From NCBI RefSeq assembly GCF_019977355.1, contig NZ_AP024655.1, forward strand, positions 2,852,001-2,916,000: a stretch of DNA of 64,000 bases. The letters run 5' to 3'. The notes below the pieces were generated by a model. The model was given only the letters and a program-made list of their open reading frames with translations. It searched no databases and had not been told where the DNA came from. Positions 39,901-48,060 of the stretch are shown in pieces (positions within the stretch are counted from its first letter, which is position 1; every line of letters begins with the position of its first letter). Both the position numbers and the translations under genes were made by a program. The stretch comes from Arthrobacter sp. NicSoilB8. Its GTDB lineage: Bacteria > Actinomycetota > Actinomycetes > Actinomycetales > Micrococcaceae.

Positions 39901-40683
39901 TTAGTAGGTGGCGCGGCCGCCGGAAAGGTCAAAGACGGATCCGGTCGTGTACGAGGCAGCAGGGGAAACGATGAATTCGATGAGTGCTGCCGCTTCGGCC
40001 GGCGTCCCGAACCGGCCCATCGGGATCTTGGCCGCTTGTGCCGCCTGCTGTTCCGCCGGGACTTCCTGAAAAAGCGGTGTCATGACATTGCCGGGGGCCA
40101 GCGCATTCACCGTGACGCCGGAAAGGGCAAACTCCTTGGCCAGTGACTTCACGAGGCCCAGGATGCCGGCCTTGCTGGCAGAGTAGGCGGGCATATTGAT
40201 GACGCCTTCCTTGCCCGCCGTCGACGAGATGTGCAGGAGCCGGCCGTAGCCCGCCTCCGCCATGGCGGGCAGGACGGCCTGGGAGACGATGAACGCGCCG
40301 GTCAGGTTGATCTTCAGGATGCGGTCGAATTCCTCGACCGGGGTGGTGAGGGCCGAGGCCACCCGGCCGAGGATGCCAGCGCAGTTCACGACGACGTCGA
40401 GGCCGCCCAGTGTCCGCAAGGCCGAGGAAACGGCCGCCCTGACGGACCGGGGGTCCGTCACGTCCATGGCAAGGGACCAGCCGGCGGCATGTGAGGATTC
40501 GGCGCGGCCGCCGGACCAGCGGGCGGACGGCAGATCCGCCCCGATGACGACGGCGCCCGACGCCCGCAGCCGTTCCGCGGTTGCCAGGCCAATGCCGCTC
40601 GCCGCTCCGATGACAAGGCAGCGCGACTCCGCGATGGACCCGGGCGTTCTTGAGATGATGCCCGGTGCCAGTTCTGAGGTCAT
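39901..40683 (-). CDS. short-chain dehydrogenase/reductase
   Basis: 260 residues from ATG 40683, overlapping the upstream stop (ATGA). Classical SDR: cofactor site CLVIGAASGIGLATAERL, acidic GADLP at the end of strand 2 (NAD preference), VVNCAGILG, catalytic Ser in LLHISSTAGK and YSASK (Tyr-x3-Lys). C-terminal FDLSGGRATY is the usual dimer end. It oxidises a secondary alcohol of the unknown operon substrate. It is the third gene of the operon. Confidence 0.93.
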   Translation of the reverse strand: MTSELAPGIISRTPGSIAESRCLVIGAASGIGLATAERLRASGAVVIGADLPSARWSGGRAESSHAAGWSLAMDVTDPRSVRAAVSSALRTLGGLDVVVNCAGILGRVASALTTPVEEFDRILKINLTGAFIVSQAVLPAMAEAGYGRLLHISSTAGKEGVINMPAYSASKAGILGLVKSLAKEFALSGVTVNALAPGNVMTPLFQEVPAEQQAAQAAKIPMGRFGTPAEAAALIEFIVSPAASYTTGSVFDLSGGRATY

Positions 40684-41591
40684 GAGCGGACCGCGTCCTG
40701 GAAGGAGGCCAGCATGCTGTCGGCGTCGGGTCGGATGCCGGTGAAGAGTTCAAAGGCCGCGACGGCCTGCCCCACCACCATTCGTCCGCCGTCGAGCACC
40801 TCGCAGCCCCGGGCCCTCGCAGCCTTGATCAGCTGGGTTTCGAGGGGCCGGTAGATGACGTCCGCCACCCAGAGCCGGGAGTGGATGAGCCTGGGATCGA
40901 GGGGAAGACCTGGATGGCCGCTCATGCCGATCGGGGTCGTATTGACCAGTCCGTCGGCCTCCAGGAGACTCGGGGCCACCGCGTCGGTGCGGGTGACGGA
41001 CACCTCGCTGTCCGGAAAGTGCGGGGCAAGCCGCGCAGCGAGGCTCTCGGCCTTGGCCGGGTCGATGTCCGCGATCACCAGCTGTTTGGCTCCGGCGCGG
41101 AGGAGCCCGAAGGCCACCGCCGCTCCTGCCCCGCCGGCGCCGACCTGGACCACCAGGTTGGTGGCGGCGGAGGGCAGGCCGGCCCGGAAGCCGCCAAGGA
41201 AACCGAGGTGATCGGTGTTGTGGCCGACTGCTTTTCCGTCGTGGAAGGTGATGGTGTTCACGGCACCCAGGATGCGGGCGTCGGGTGAGAGATCGTCCAG
41301 CCCCGCCTGGACCAGCTGCTTGCTGGGGTGCGTGACGTTGAGTCCGTCGTAGCCGAGGTCGGCTGCGCTCCGGACCAGGGCGGCGGACCGTTCGGCCGTC
41401 TGGCCGATAGCGTCGAGGTCGATCACGCGGTAGGTGTAGGACAGACCCAGCCGGTCAGCTTCCGATTCGTGCAGGCCGGGCGTCAGCGATCCTGCGATGC
41501 CGGCACCGAGCAGGCCGACGAGATGCCGGTGGGTGCGGTCGGGAACCCGGCCAGGAAACGCCCACGTGCTCTCCAGCGTCTGGACGCTCAT
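40680..41591 (-). CDS. shikimate/quinate dehydrogenase-like protein
   Basis: 303 residues from ATG 41591, overlapping the transporter stop (ATGA). The AroE architecture is present: substrate loop GAGIAGSLTPGLHESEADRLGL, catalytic GLNVTHPSKQ (Lys), AVNTITFHDGKAVGHNTDHLGF (Asn and Asp ligands), cofactor motif VVQVGAGGAGAAVAFGLL with ADID after strand 2, and GMSGHPG. ADID (Asp) favours NAD over NADP, as in catabolic quinate/shikimate dehydrogenases rather than biosynthetic AroE. Location in a transporter-led catabolic operon points the same way. In the substrate loop SLTP-HES replaces the usual SxSxxxHN, so the ring substituents may differ from shikimate. Confidence 0.9.
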   Translation of the reverse strand: MSVQTLESTWAFPGRVPDRTHRHLVGLLGAGIAGSLTPGLHESEADRLGLSYTYRVIDLDAIGQTAERSAALVRSAADLGYDGLNVTHPSKQLVQAGLDDLSPDARILGAVNTITFHDGKAVGHNTDHLGFLGGFRAGLPSAATNLVVQVGAGGAGAAVAFGLLRAGAKQLVIADIDPAKAESLAARLAPHFPDSEVSVTRTDAVAPSLLEADGLVNTTPIGMSGHPGLPLDPRLIHSRLWVADVIYRPLETQLIKAARARGCEVLDGGRMVVGQAVAAFELFTGIRPDADSMLASFQDAVRS

Positions 41592-42994
41592 ACGGGTGCC
41601 TTTTCTGCCGTGGCTGCTTCTGCCGTGGCGGCTGCTGCCATGCCTGTTTCTGCCATGCCGGCCGGTGGCGCCTGGAACCGCTTGGGGGATTTCTTCAGTC
41701 CCAGCAGCGCGGTCGGGGTCCTGAAGGTCTCGGGTCCGGTAAGGGTGGCGATCGCGGAGATAAGGCAGGCCACGGCCGCGAATGTTGCCACGGGCACCCA
41801 ATTGGATTTGTCGCCGCCGATGAGGAGTTCGGCGATCGCGGGAGCGAACCCGGCCAGGAGCAGGCCGAACATGAGGCTGACGGCCATCCCGGAGTAGCGG
41901 ACCTTGACCGGGAACTGCTCCGGGAAGTAGGCGGGGTAAATGGAATTCGCGCCGGTGTAGGCAACCCCGATGAGCAGGATTCCGGTCAGGAAGATCAGCG
42001 CTACGTTGGCGGCGGACAGTGCCGCGAAGAACACATAGATCATGCCGATCTGCAGCACGAGCCCGGTGAGGAAGACGGGCTTGCGGCCGATCCGGTCGGA
42101 AAGGATGCCTGCCAGGGGGCCCATGGCAACCGCAGTGAGGTTGGCCACGGCGATCACCACCAGCATGAGTCCCTTGTCGACTCCGACTACCGAGGTGGCG
42201 TATGAGAGCGCGAACACGTTGACGATCGTATTGATGATGGTGAACAGGGACATGGCGGTGATGCGGAGGACCGTGAGCCAGTGGTGGCGGAACAAGGTGA
42301 CGAGGGGCACCTTGACCACGTCGTCGTTCTCTTTCACCTCTTCGAAGACGGGAGGCTCTTCGAGCAGCCGCCGAAGCACAAAGGCGACGACGGTCACGAT
42401 TGCGCTCGCGAGGAAGGGGATGCGCCAGCCCCAGGCCAGGAGCTGCTGCTCCGGCATGGATGCCACCGGGATGAAGACGAGGGTGGAGAGCACGATGCCG
42501 AACATGATGCCGCTCATGGTCCAGCTCGTGTAGAAGGCGCGCTTCGTGTCGGGGGCGTGCTCGAGGGTGAGCGAGCTCGAGCCGGGCGATTCGCCGCCGG
42601 CGGACAGTCCCTGGAGCAGCCGCAGGGCCACGATCAGGACGGGTGCTGCCATGCCGATCTGGCTGTAGGTGGGAAGGCAGCCGATCAGGAACGTCGACGT
42701 GCCCATCAGGAGCAAGGTGAAGAGCAGCACCCTCTTCCGCCCGAATTTGTCGCCGAGGTGGCCGCAGATGACTGCCCCGAGCGGGCGGGCAACGTAGGCG
42801 ACGCCGACGGTGGCGAAGGACAACAGCATCGACGACGGGCCCGGGGCGAAGAACAGCTTCCCGAAGATCAGCGCTGCCGCTGAGCCGAAGATGAAAAAGT
42901 CGTAATACTCAAGAGCGCTTCCGACAAACCCTGAGACCGCCGCGATTTTTGCGTTGTTCCGAGGCCGTGCTGACGCCGATGTCGACATTGACAT
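41588..42994 (-). CDS. MHS-family MFS transporter
   Basis: 468 residues from ATG 42994, with AAGGGA upstream. Twelve membrane helices. The start FVGSALEYYDFFIFGSAAALIF and the loop GDKFGRKRVLLFTLLLMG are typical of the metabolite:H+ symporter group, which includes ShiA (shikimate), KgtP and ProP. LQGLSAGGESPGSSSL is the second signature. It imports an organic acid by proton symport and leads the catabolic operon; a cyclic carboxylic acid is the likely cargo. The C-terminal tail consists of Ala/Met/Thr pentads (AGMAE, TGMAA, AATAE, AATAE) from a 15-bp tandem repeat. Confidence 0.92.
   Translation of the reverse strand: MSMSTSASARPRNNAKIAAVSGFVGSALEYYDFFIFGSAAALIFGKLFFAPGPSSMLLSFATVGVAYVARPLGAVICGHLGDKFGRKRVLLFTLLLMGTSTFLIGCLPTYSQIGMAAPVLIVALRLLQGLSAGGESPGSSSLTLEHAPDTKRAFYTSWTMSGIMFGIVLSTLVFIPVASMPEQQLLAWGWRIPFLASAIVTVVAFVLRRLLEEPPVFEEVKENDDVVKVPLVTLFRHHWLTVLRITAMSLFTIINTIVNVFALSYATSVVGVDKGLMLVVIAVANLTAVAMGPLAGILSDRIGRKPVFLTGLVLQIGMIYVFFAALSAANVALIFLTGILLIGVAYTGANSIYPAYFPEQFPVKVRYSGMAVSLMFGLLLAGFAPAIAELLIGGDKSNWVPVATFAAVACLISAIATLTGPETFRTPTALLGLKKSPKRFQAPPAGMAETGMAAAATAEAATAEKAPV
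41603..41662 (-). repeat. four 15-bp units in the MFS C-terminal tail
   Basis: TTCTGCCGTGGCTGC (41603-41617), TTCTGCCGTGGCGGC (41618-41632), TGCTGCCATGCCTGT (41633-41647) and TTCTGCCATGCCGGC (41648-41662). They encode alternating Ala/Thr/Met/Glu pentapeptides at the end of the transporter. Confidence 0.9.
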
Positions 42995-43166
42995 GGTGTT
43001 CCCTTCATGTGACCGGGAACCGTGACCACGCAGTCTCCTGAAGTCGGCGACACTGCGGCCAGGTTCCGCCGCTGTGTGCGGCTCATCCACAAGTGTGCTG
43101 CGTGGCACTGTGTAAGTCCACGACAGAAATGATCTATCACTATGTAGATTTGAGTCTCAATAACTC

Positions 43167-44069
43167 TCAGCCGGGCGAGTCCGGAAAGATCTCTTCGACG
43201 ACCGCGAGGACCGCCGCCAGGACGGCGGAGTCATTCTCGGATGACCAGGCAATTGCGTGGTTCATGTAGTGCTGCGGGTCGTCCAGCGGCACGTAAGTGG
43301 CGCCGGACGGAATGATGCTGGATATGCCGCTGCTCATCAGCGTGACCCCGACGCCAGCGGCGACGAATGTCAGCACCATGTACGGATCCGAGAGCTCCTG
43401 AACCACGCGGGGCCGGAACCCCGCCGCCATGCACGACGCGAGCAGCACCTCCGTCATGGAGGACGAGCCGTCCATCGGCGGCGAGATGAAGTCGTCGGCC
43501 GCCAGACTTTGCAGCGGTATTGACCCCTCCTGGGCCAGCGGATGATCCAGGGGCAGCACCGCCCCGATTCTCTCCCGGGCCACCAGCCGGGCCGCGACTG
43601 AGGGCACCGGGGATTCGGGCATGCCGACGAAGGCCAGATCCAGCGTGCCATTCGCGACGCTGGCCAGCCCGTCCGCGGTGCGCACGCGGCTGGTGAGGTC
43701 CAATTCGATGTCCGGGTAGCGTCGCCGCACGGCGCGGGTCAGCGGCGGAAGGGTCAAGTGGTTGACCGCTCCGGAGAAACCGATTCTGATTTTGCCCCGG
43801 ATGCCCGCAACTTCCGTCTGGGCGGCCTCGCGGGCCAGGCGCATCTCCTGCAGTACGCGGTAGGCCCGCGGCAGGAGGGCATGGCCGGCGGGAGTCAACG
43901 CCACGCTTCGGGTGTTCCGCTCGAAGAGCCGCGTTCCCAGGTCAGCCTCGAGTTTGCGAATCGTCTGGCTCAACGGGGACTGGGACGTGTGCAGGCGCAG
44001 CGCCGCCCGGCCGAAGTGGAGTTCCTCGGCAACCGCAACGAACGCTTCAAGCCATCGGATTTCGGTCAC
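43167..44069 (-). CDS. LysR-family regulator of the redox operon
   Basis: 300 residues from GTG 44069, which gives the usual LysR length; GTG 44084 and ATG 44156 are alternatives. The winged HTH is canonical: IRWLEAFVAVAEELHFGRAALRLHTSQSPLSQTIRKLEADLG, then RNTRSVALTPAG. The effector domain starts KIRIGFSGAVNHLTLPPL. LysR proteins bind a pathway metabolite and activate the neighbouring operon. Here the regulator lies upstream of the operon in the same direction (172-bp gap) instead of divergently, so it may be read through into the operon or act on the gap. A nested palindrome precedes it. Confidence 0.92.
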   Translation of the reverse strand: MTEIRWLEAFVAVAEELHFGRAALRLHTSQSPLSQTIRKLEADLGTRLFERNTRSVALTPAGHALLPRAYRVLQEMRLAREAAQTEVAGIRGKIRIGFSGAVNHLTLPPLTRAVRRRYPDIELDLTSRVRTADGLASVANGTLDLAFVGMPESPVPSVAARLVARERIGAVLPLDHPLAQEGSIPLQSLAADDFISPPMDGSSSMTEVLLASCMAAGFRPRVVQELSDPYMVLTFVAAGVGVTLMSSGISSIIPSGATYVPLDDPQHYMNHAIAWSSENDSAVLAAVLAVVEEIFPDSPG

Positions 44070-44140
44070 TTCGCTCGTCCTCACTGACAGCCGCCGCGGC
44101 CCCGCGTGCGGCCCGAACTCCGGTTCCGCATGGACGCGGA

Positions 44141-44187
44141 TATTGTTCTGAATCAAAACAATAGCCGGGCTATTGAACGTGATTCAA
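44141..44187. promoter_or_regulatory. nested palindromes upstream of lysR
   Basis: Three overlapping dyads in an AT-rich patch: TATTGTT-N9-AACAATA (44141-44163), AATAGCC-G-GGCTATT (44160-44174) and TTGAA-N5-TTCAA (44173-44187). TGAATC (44149) and GATTCA (44181) form an outer pair around the second dyad. LysR autoregulatory sites are usually T-N11-A dyads. Part of this may instead be the terminator of the beta-helix gene ending at 44225. Confidence 0.6.
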
Positions 44188-44224
44188 GCCTGATGCCCGG
44201 ATGGGTGGCGGCGGCAACAACGCG

Positions 44225-45571
44225 TCAGCAGTTGGGCGGGTCGAACTCATAGGCGCCTGAGTCGGCGGCCGACGCTCCGCTGCAGTCACCGTCCTGAGGC
44301 ACCGCAACTCCGGCGAGGTCGAAAGCGGCAGGGCTGGCTCCGGCACGGTCGATGGCCGGGCTCGTGCTCGTCAGGTGGAGATCGGCCGGGGCATTGACGA
44401 AGCGCGCGGGTGCCGTGGTGGAGGTGCTGTTCGGCACGACGTTGATGGGACCGTTGAAGACGTTCTGCCGTTCGGTCCAGCCGGAGCCGTTGATCCACAG
44501 GGAGTTCTTGACGCCTGCCAGGATGTTGCCGCGGATCACCGTCGACGCCGGGCAGCTGGCATGGCAGACGACGGCCTGGGACTGGGGACCGTTCAGGTAG
44601 ACGGTATTGAACTCAAAGACCGTGCCGTTCGTGGGTCCGAATGACGTTCCTGGTCCGCGGGCGATCAGGCCCTTGGCCTGGGCGCAGTTGGCGCCGCAGG
44701 TCGAACGGACCAGGTTGTACCGGTAGGTGTTGCCGTCCGCAGTCCCGGTGGACCTTCCGATCTCGGAGAAGTTGTTGTTATCCAGTGACACATTGTGGTG
44801 AATATAGTTCCGGTTGCCGTTGTAGATTTCGAAAGAACCGCCGTCGCGGGTGTAATCGTAGGAAAACGCGGTGGAACCGCTGACCGTATTGCCGGAAAGC
44901 TCGTTATCGTTGCCGTTGATCAGCACGCCGGAGGCGCCGGAGTCGTCACTGCAGTTCACGGCTTGGGGCGTTCCACAGTTCGTGCCCTGCGTCAGGACGT
45001 TCATGATGTTGTTGTTCGTCAGCACGTTGGCCGTGTATTTTCCGAAGTCAGACCCGGTTCCCGCCTTGATGCCCACGGCATTGTTGGCGGCACTGGAGTT
45101 CCGGACCGTATTGTGGTCGCCGGTGACGCTGATGCCCGCATAGCCGCAGGAGACGCCGCGCAGACCGTCAACTGTGGCGAAGTTGCCGTTGATCCTGATG
45201 CAGTTTCCCGACTTGCCGCCGGTAATCGTCGGGGCAGAGCCGCTGCCGTAGCCATTCAAGGTGATCGGTGCTGCCTCGGTCCCGCTCTGGCTGACCACGA
45301 TCCCTCCGGTCCAGGTGTCACCCCTGCGGAGGCTGACGGTGTCGCCGGGCTGGAGGATGATCGCGTTGACCTTCGCGAGGGATCTCCACGGCGCAGCGCT
45401 TGAGGTTCCCGAATTGCTGTCGCTCCCCGCGGCGCTGATGAAGTACGTGGCACCCGCTGCCCGGGCCGGCGACGGCAGGCCCGCCACGAGCCAGCCGGCC
45501 AGGAGGCAGGCCAAGAGAGCGGCTGAGGCGGCAGACCTGATGCTCAGGGTGATCTTCGCGGCTGGTTGCAT
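44225..45571 (-). CDS. secreted right-handed beta-helix protein
   Basis: 448 residues. Signal peptide with hydrophobic core AALLACLLAGWLVAGLPSPARA, cut near residue 38. The mature protein opens TYFISAAGSDSNSGTSSAAPWRSLAKVNA, the start of parallel-beta-helix proteins, followed by NG/NN-rich coils (DGLRGVSCGYAGISVTGDHN, SGVLINGNDNELSGNTVSG, NRNYIHHNVSLDNNN). The C-terminal DGDCSGASAADSGAYEFDP is typical of the family. Such proteins are polysaccharide lyases or hydrolases such as pectate lyase relatives, but the catalytic residues cannot be placed. Six or more Cys, several spaced as pairs, may form disulfides. It stands alone. Confidence 0.88.
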   Translation of the reverse strand: MQPAAKITLSIRSAASAALLACLLAGWLVAGLPSPARAAGATYFISAAGSDSNSGTSSAAPWRSLAKVNAIILQPGDTVSLRRGDTWTGGIVVSQSGTEAAPITLNGYGSGSAPTITGGKSGNCIRINGNFATVDGLRGVSCGYAGISVTGDHNTVRNSSAANNAVGIKAGTGSDFGKYTANVLTNNNIMNVLTQGTNCGTPQAVNCSDDSGASGVLINGNDNELSGNTVSGSTAFSYDYTRDGGSFEIYNGNRNYIHHNVSLDNNNFSEIGRSTGTADGNTYRYNLVRSTCGANCAQAKGLIARGPGTSFGPTNGTVFEFNTVYLNGPQSQAVVCHASCPASTVIRGNILAGVKNSLWINGSGWTERQNVFNGPINVVPNSTSTTAPARFVNAPADLHLTSTSPAIDRAGASPAAFDLAGVAVPQDGDCSGASAADSGAYEFDPPNC

Positions 45572-45687
45572 CCGCCGAATCTAGTGGGAGCCGGTTGCAA
45601 AAAGCTGTGGCACAGCCGGCGGTGCTTTATCTCGAACATCGCTGTACGATTTATTGACGAGCCCCTGCCATTCCCTGGAGTCCTGCC

Positions 45688-46719
45688 ATGTTGCCTCGCC
45701 CCTCCCGCCGCACGCGCCCAGCCTCGGACCAGCCGCGTCGCCGGCCTCGGCGAAGAAGGGCCCTCCGCGTGATGGGGGTGGTGGCGCTGAGTGTCACCGG
45801 GCTGCTGCTCGCCTCCACCGGGATGAACCTCATCCTGGAACAAACGGAAAAGTCCGGGGCGGCCGCCTACGGGGAGAAAGTCCGCATTAGCGGGGGAACC
45901 GTCAACGTCACCCGAACCGGCAATGCCGGCCCGACGATAGTGCTGCTCAGCGGGCTCGGAACCCCGGCGCCGGGACTGGACTTTGCCCCGCTGATCCGGG
46001 AACTGGGCGGCTACCAGGTCATCGCCGTTGAGGGATTCGGCTACGGCTACAGCGACATGGCCGCCAGGCCCCGGACCATAGAGAACATCTCCGAGGAACT
46101 TCACGAAGTACTGGCAAGGCTCGAGATCAAGGCACCGTACACACTCATCGGGCACTCGCTGGCCGGCCTTTCCACGCTGTACTACGCCAACAAATATCCC
46201 GGCGAAGTGTCCGCGGTGATCGGCATCGACCCCACCGTCCCGTCGAGCAAAGCATCCACGAGCGGCTCGACTGCCCCCTCGGAGGCGGCCGCAGCGGACT
46301 ACTCCTGGGCGCACATCCCGTCGACCACGGGCCTGGTCCGCTGGGCCACGGCTCTTGGCTACGGGGAACCCGGGGGCGACAGCTTCACGCCGGCCGAACG
46401 CCAGCACATGCGCCAGATGACCAGCTGGAACTTCGGGAACCAGGCCGTCACCGACGACACGTTCCGCGTGGGCGAGAACGCGGCGAAGCTCCGGGATGTC
46501 CGGTACCCCGACACCCTCCCGGTGCTCGACTTCCTGTCCCGGGACACGATGAAGGAGCAGCCGGACTGGTTCGGCGCGCACGAACGCCAGCTGGCCAACG
46601 TTAAGCGCCACGAGCTGGTGGTCCTGGAGGGAGACCACTACCTGCACTGGACACAGTCCAAGGCCATGGCAACGAAAATCCGCGAGTTCCTTGGCCCGGG
46701 GAGCCCGCCGCTCCCCTAG
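45688..46719 (+). CDS. membrane-anchored alpha/beta hydrolase
   Basis: 343 residues from ATG 45688, with CTGGAG 10 bp upstream. A very basic start (RPSRRTRP, RRRPRRRRALR) and one helix (about 29-50) anchor it in the membrane with the enzyme outside. Hydrolase motifs: oxyanion region TIVLLSGLGTPAPGLDF, nucleophile elbow LIGHSLAGLSTLYYA (GHSLAG), FLSRD (acid candidate) and VVLEGDHYLHW (His). It probably hydrolyses an ester or amide at the cell surface. Its stop overlaps the convergent TetR gene by 4 bp. Confidence 0.9.
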   Translation: MLPRPSRRTRPASDQPRRRPRRRRALRVMGVVALSVTGLLLASTGMNLILEQTEKSGAAAYGEKVRISGGTVNVTRTGNAGPTIVLLSGLGTPAPGLDFAPLIRELGGYQVIAVEGFGYGYSDMAARPRTIENISEELHEVLARLEIKAPYTLIGHSLAGLSTLYYANKYPGEVSAVIGIDPTVPSSKASTSGSTAPSEAAAADYSWAHIPSTTGLVRWATALGYGEPGGDSFTPAERQHMRQMTSWNFGNQAVTDDTFRVGENAAKLRDVRYPDTLPVLDFLSRDTMKEQPDWFGAHERQLANVKRHELVVLEGDHYLHWTQSKAMATKIREFLGPGSPPLP

Positions 46720-47312
46720 CGCGCCGGTTCCGACGGCGGGACCAGGAGGGCCCGGATGGTTGACGGAAGGATCCTGGCCGCGTCGACCTCCGCCAGGCGT
46801 CCCGCGCGGATCTCCGCGGCCGCACCATGGAGGATGGAGTAGAAACACGCCGCCTGCCAGGTGAGTGAATGATCGGTCCGGAAGATCCCCTCGTTCCTGC
46901 CCTTCTCTAGCACAGCCATGACCCGCGCAAGCGGCTTGTCGTGGTGTGCCCGGATCTGCTCGGCCGAGAAGTACCGTTCGGCAGCCGCCATCAGCGAGTT
47001 GAATTGGTAAAGGACCCGCCAGGACGACTGGACGAGCTCCTGCAGGCATACCCAGGTGTCCTGCTCAAGGTCCACGGCGGCGAGTTCGGCCTCGGCACTG
47101 TCCATTGTCCGGGCGAAGACGGCACCGACCAGTTCCTCGCGGTCCGCAAAGTGTCCATACAAGGTCACTCTGCCCACTCCTGCGACGCGCGCAATTTCAG
47201 ACATGCTAGTCCCCGGATCATCGCTGAGGCAGGTCAGGGCCGCATCGATGATGGCGTCCTTGTTCCGGACCGCGTCGGCCCGCCTGGTCCGCTTTTTCTG
47301 CACCTCAGACAC
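46716..47312 (-). CDS. TetR-family regulator
   Basis: 198 residues from ATG 47312. The N-terminal HTH reads RNKDAIIDAALTCLSDDPGTSMSEIARVAGVGRVTLYGHFADREELV, a canonical TetR domain. The C-terminal helical domain (VDLEQDTWVCLQELVQSSW to the end) is of the TetR_C ligand-binding type. The likely target is the reductase-like gene upstream on the same strand (47385) or itself. It converges tail to tail with the hydrolase at 45688. Confidence 0.92.
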   Translation of the reverse strand: MSEVQKKRTRRADAVRNKDAIIDAALTCLSDDPGTSMSEIARVAGVGRVTLYGHFADREELVGAVFARTMDSAEAELAAVDLEQDTWVCLQELVQSSWRVLYQFNSLMAAAERYFSAEQIRAHHDKPLARVMAVLEKGRNEGIFRTDHSLTWQAACFYSILHGAAAEIRAGRLAEVDAARILPSTIRALLVPPSEPAR

Positions 47313-47384
47313 CGGCCTGCCCGCCCCTCCGATTACTCAAACAATTATGTTCAGGTTACCAGCGGCGACCGACGCGCTCCCGTG

Positions 47385-48008
47385 CTATGACCAGGCTTTA
47401 ATCGTCCGCCCCGTTTCGGAACCGTAGACGCTGCGGACAAAGGCCGCGGCCGCCACGGCGCCGGGCACGGCAGCGAAGCCGGGGAACACCGCCGCATAGG
47501 CATCAGCGGACTCCTCCAGCACCGTGGCGCTGACGGTGTTCAACCGCAGGTACGGCAGCTCCGCGGCGGCACTTTTCACGAAGGCGTCAAGGCCGATATT
47601 GGCGATGGCGCTGGGCGATCCGCCCGGGAACGCATAGTTTCCGACAATCCCGCTGGTCAGGGTGATGGACCCGCCCTCCCGGACATGGCTACGGGCCGCC
47701 AGGGCGATGCGGACCTGGCACAGCAGCTTGCCGTTCACCGTCGAGGCGTACGTTTCCAGGCTTGCATCCCTGGCCGACGCCCATTTGGCTCCGCCAATGG
47801 TGCTGACCACCGCGTCCACCGTCCCAACCCGGTCAAAGAGTGCCTCAACGCTGGCATCGTCCCGGCAATCTACGGGATAGTCGGTCGATGAGCGCGAGGC
47901 GCTGATGATTTCCAGCCGCCCTTCGCCCACCTTTTCGTGGTGTGCGGACAAAGCCCGGACCACGTTTTGCCCCACAGCTCCGGTTGCGCCGATGACGAGA
48001 ATTCGCAC
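47385..48008 (-). CDS. short NAD(P)-binding SDR-like protein
   Basis: 207 residues from GTG 48008, selected because GGAGGG lies 7 bp upstream; ATG 48023 contains that site and is unlikely. The start RILVIGATGAVGQNVVRAL is a GxxGxxG Rossmann motif. VDAVVSTIGGA and GGSITLTSGIVGN follow the SDR order, with Ser in LTSG. The usual YxxxK is replaced by a GGSPSAIANIGLDAFVKSAA helix with Lys but no Tyr three residues before it, as in a known subgroup of short, atypical SDRs. Its catalytic role is therefore uncertain. The TetR gene follows 72 bp downstream. Confidence 0.82.
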   Translation of the reverse strand: MRILVIGATGAVGQNVVRALSAHHEKVGEGRLEIISASRSSTDYPVDCRDDASVEALFDRVGTVDAVVSTIGGAKWASARDASLETYASTVNGKLLCQVRIALAARSHVREGGSITLTSGIVGNYAFPGGSPSAIANIGLDAFVKSAAAELPYLRLNTVSATVLEESADAYAAVFPGFAAVPGAVAAAAFVRSVYGSETGRTIKAWS

Positions 48009-48060
48009 GAATCTGCCCTCCATTGTTGATATTTTGCCGCTGGAACCCCGGCTGAGTGTC

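Noticed and set aside
40680..41591. Housekeeping shikimate dehydrogenase (AroE)
   Set aside because: Placement in a transporter-led catabolic operon, NAD-type Asp after strand 2, and an altered substrate loop argue for a catabolic or divergent role.
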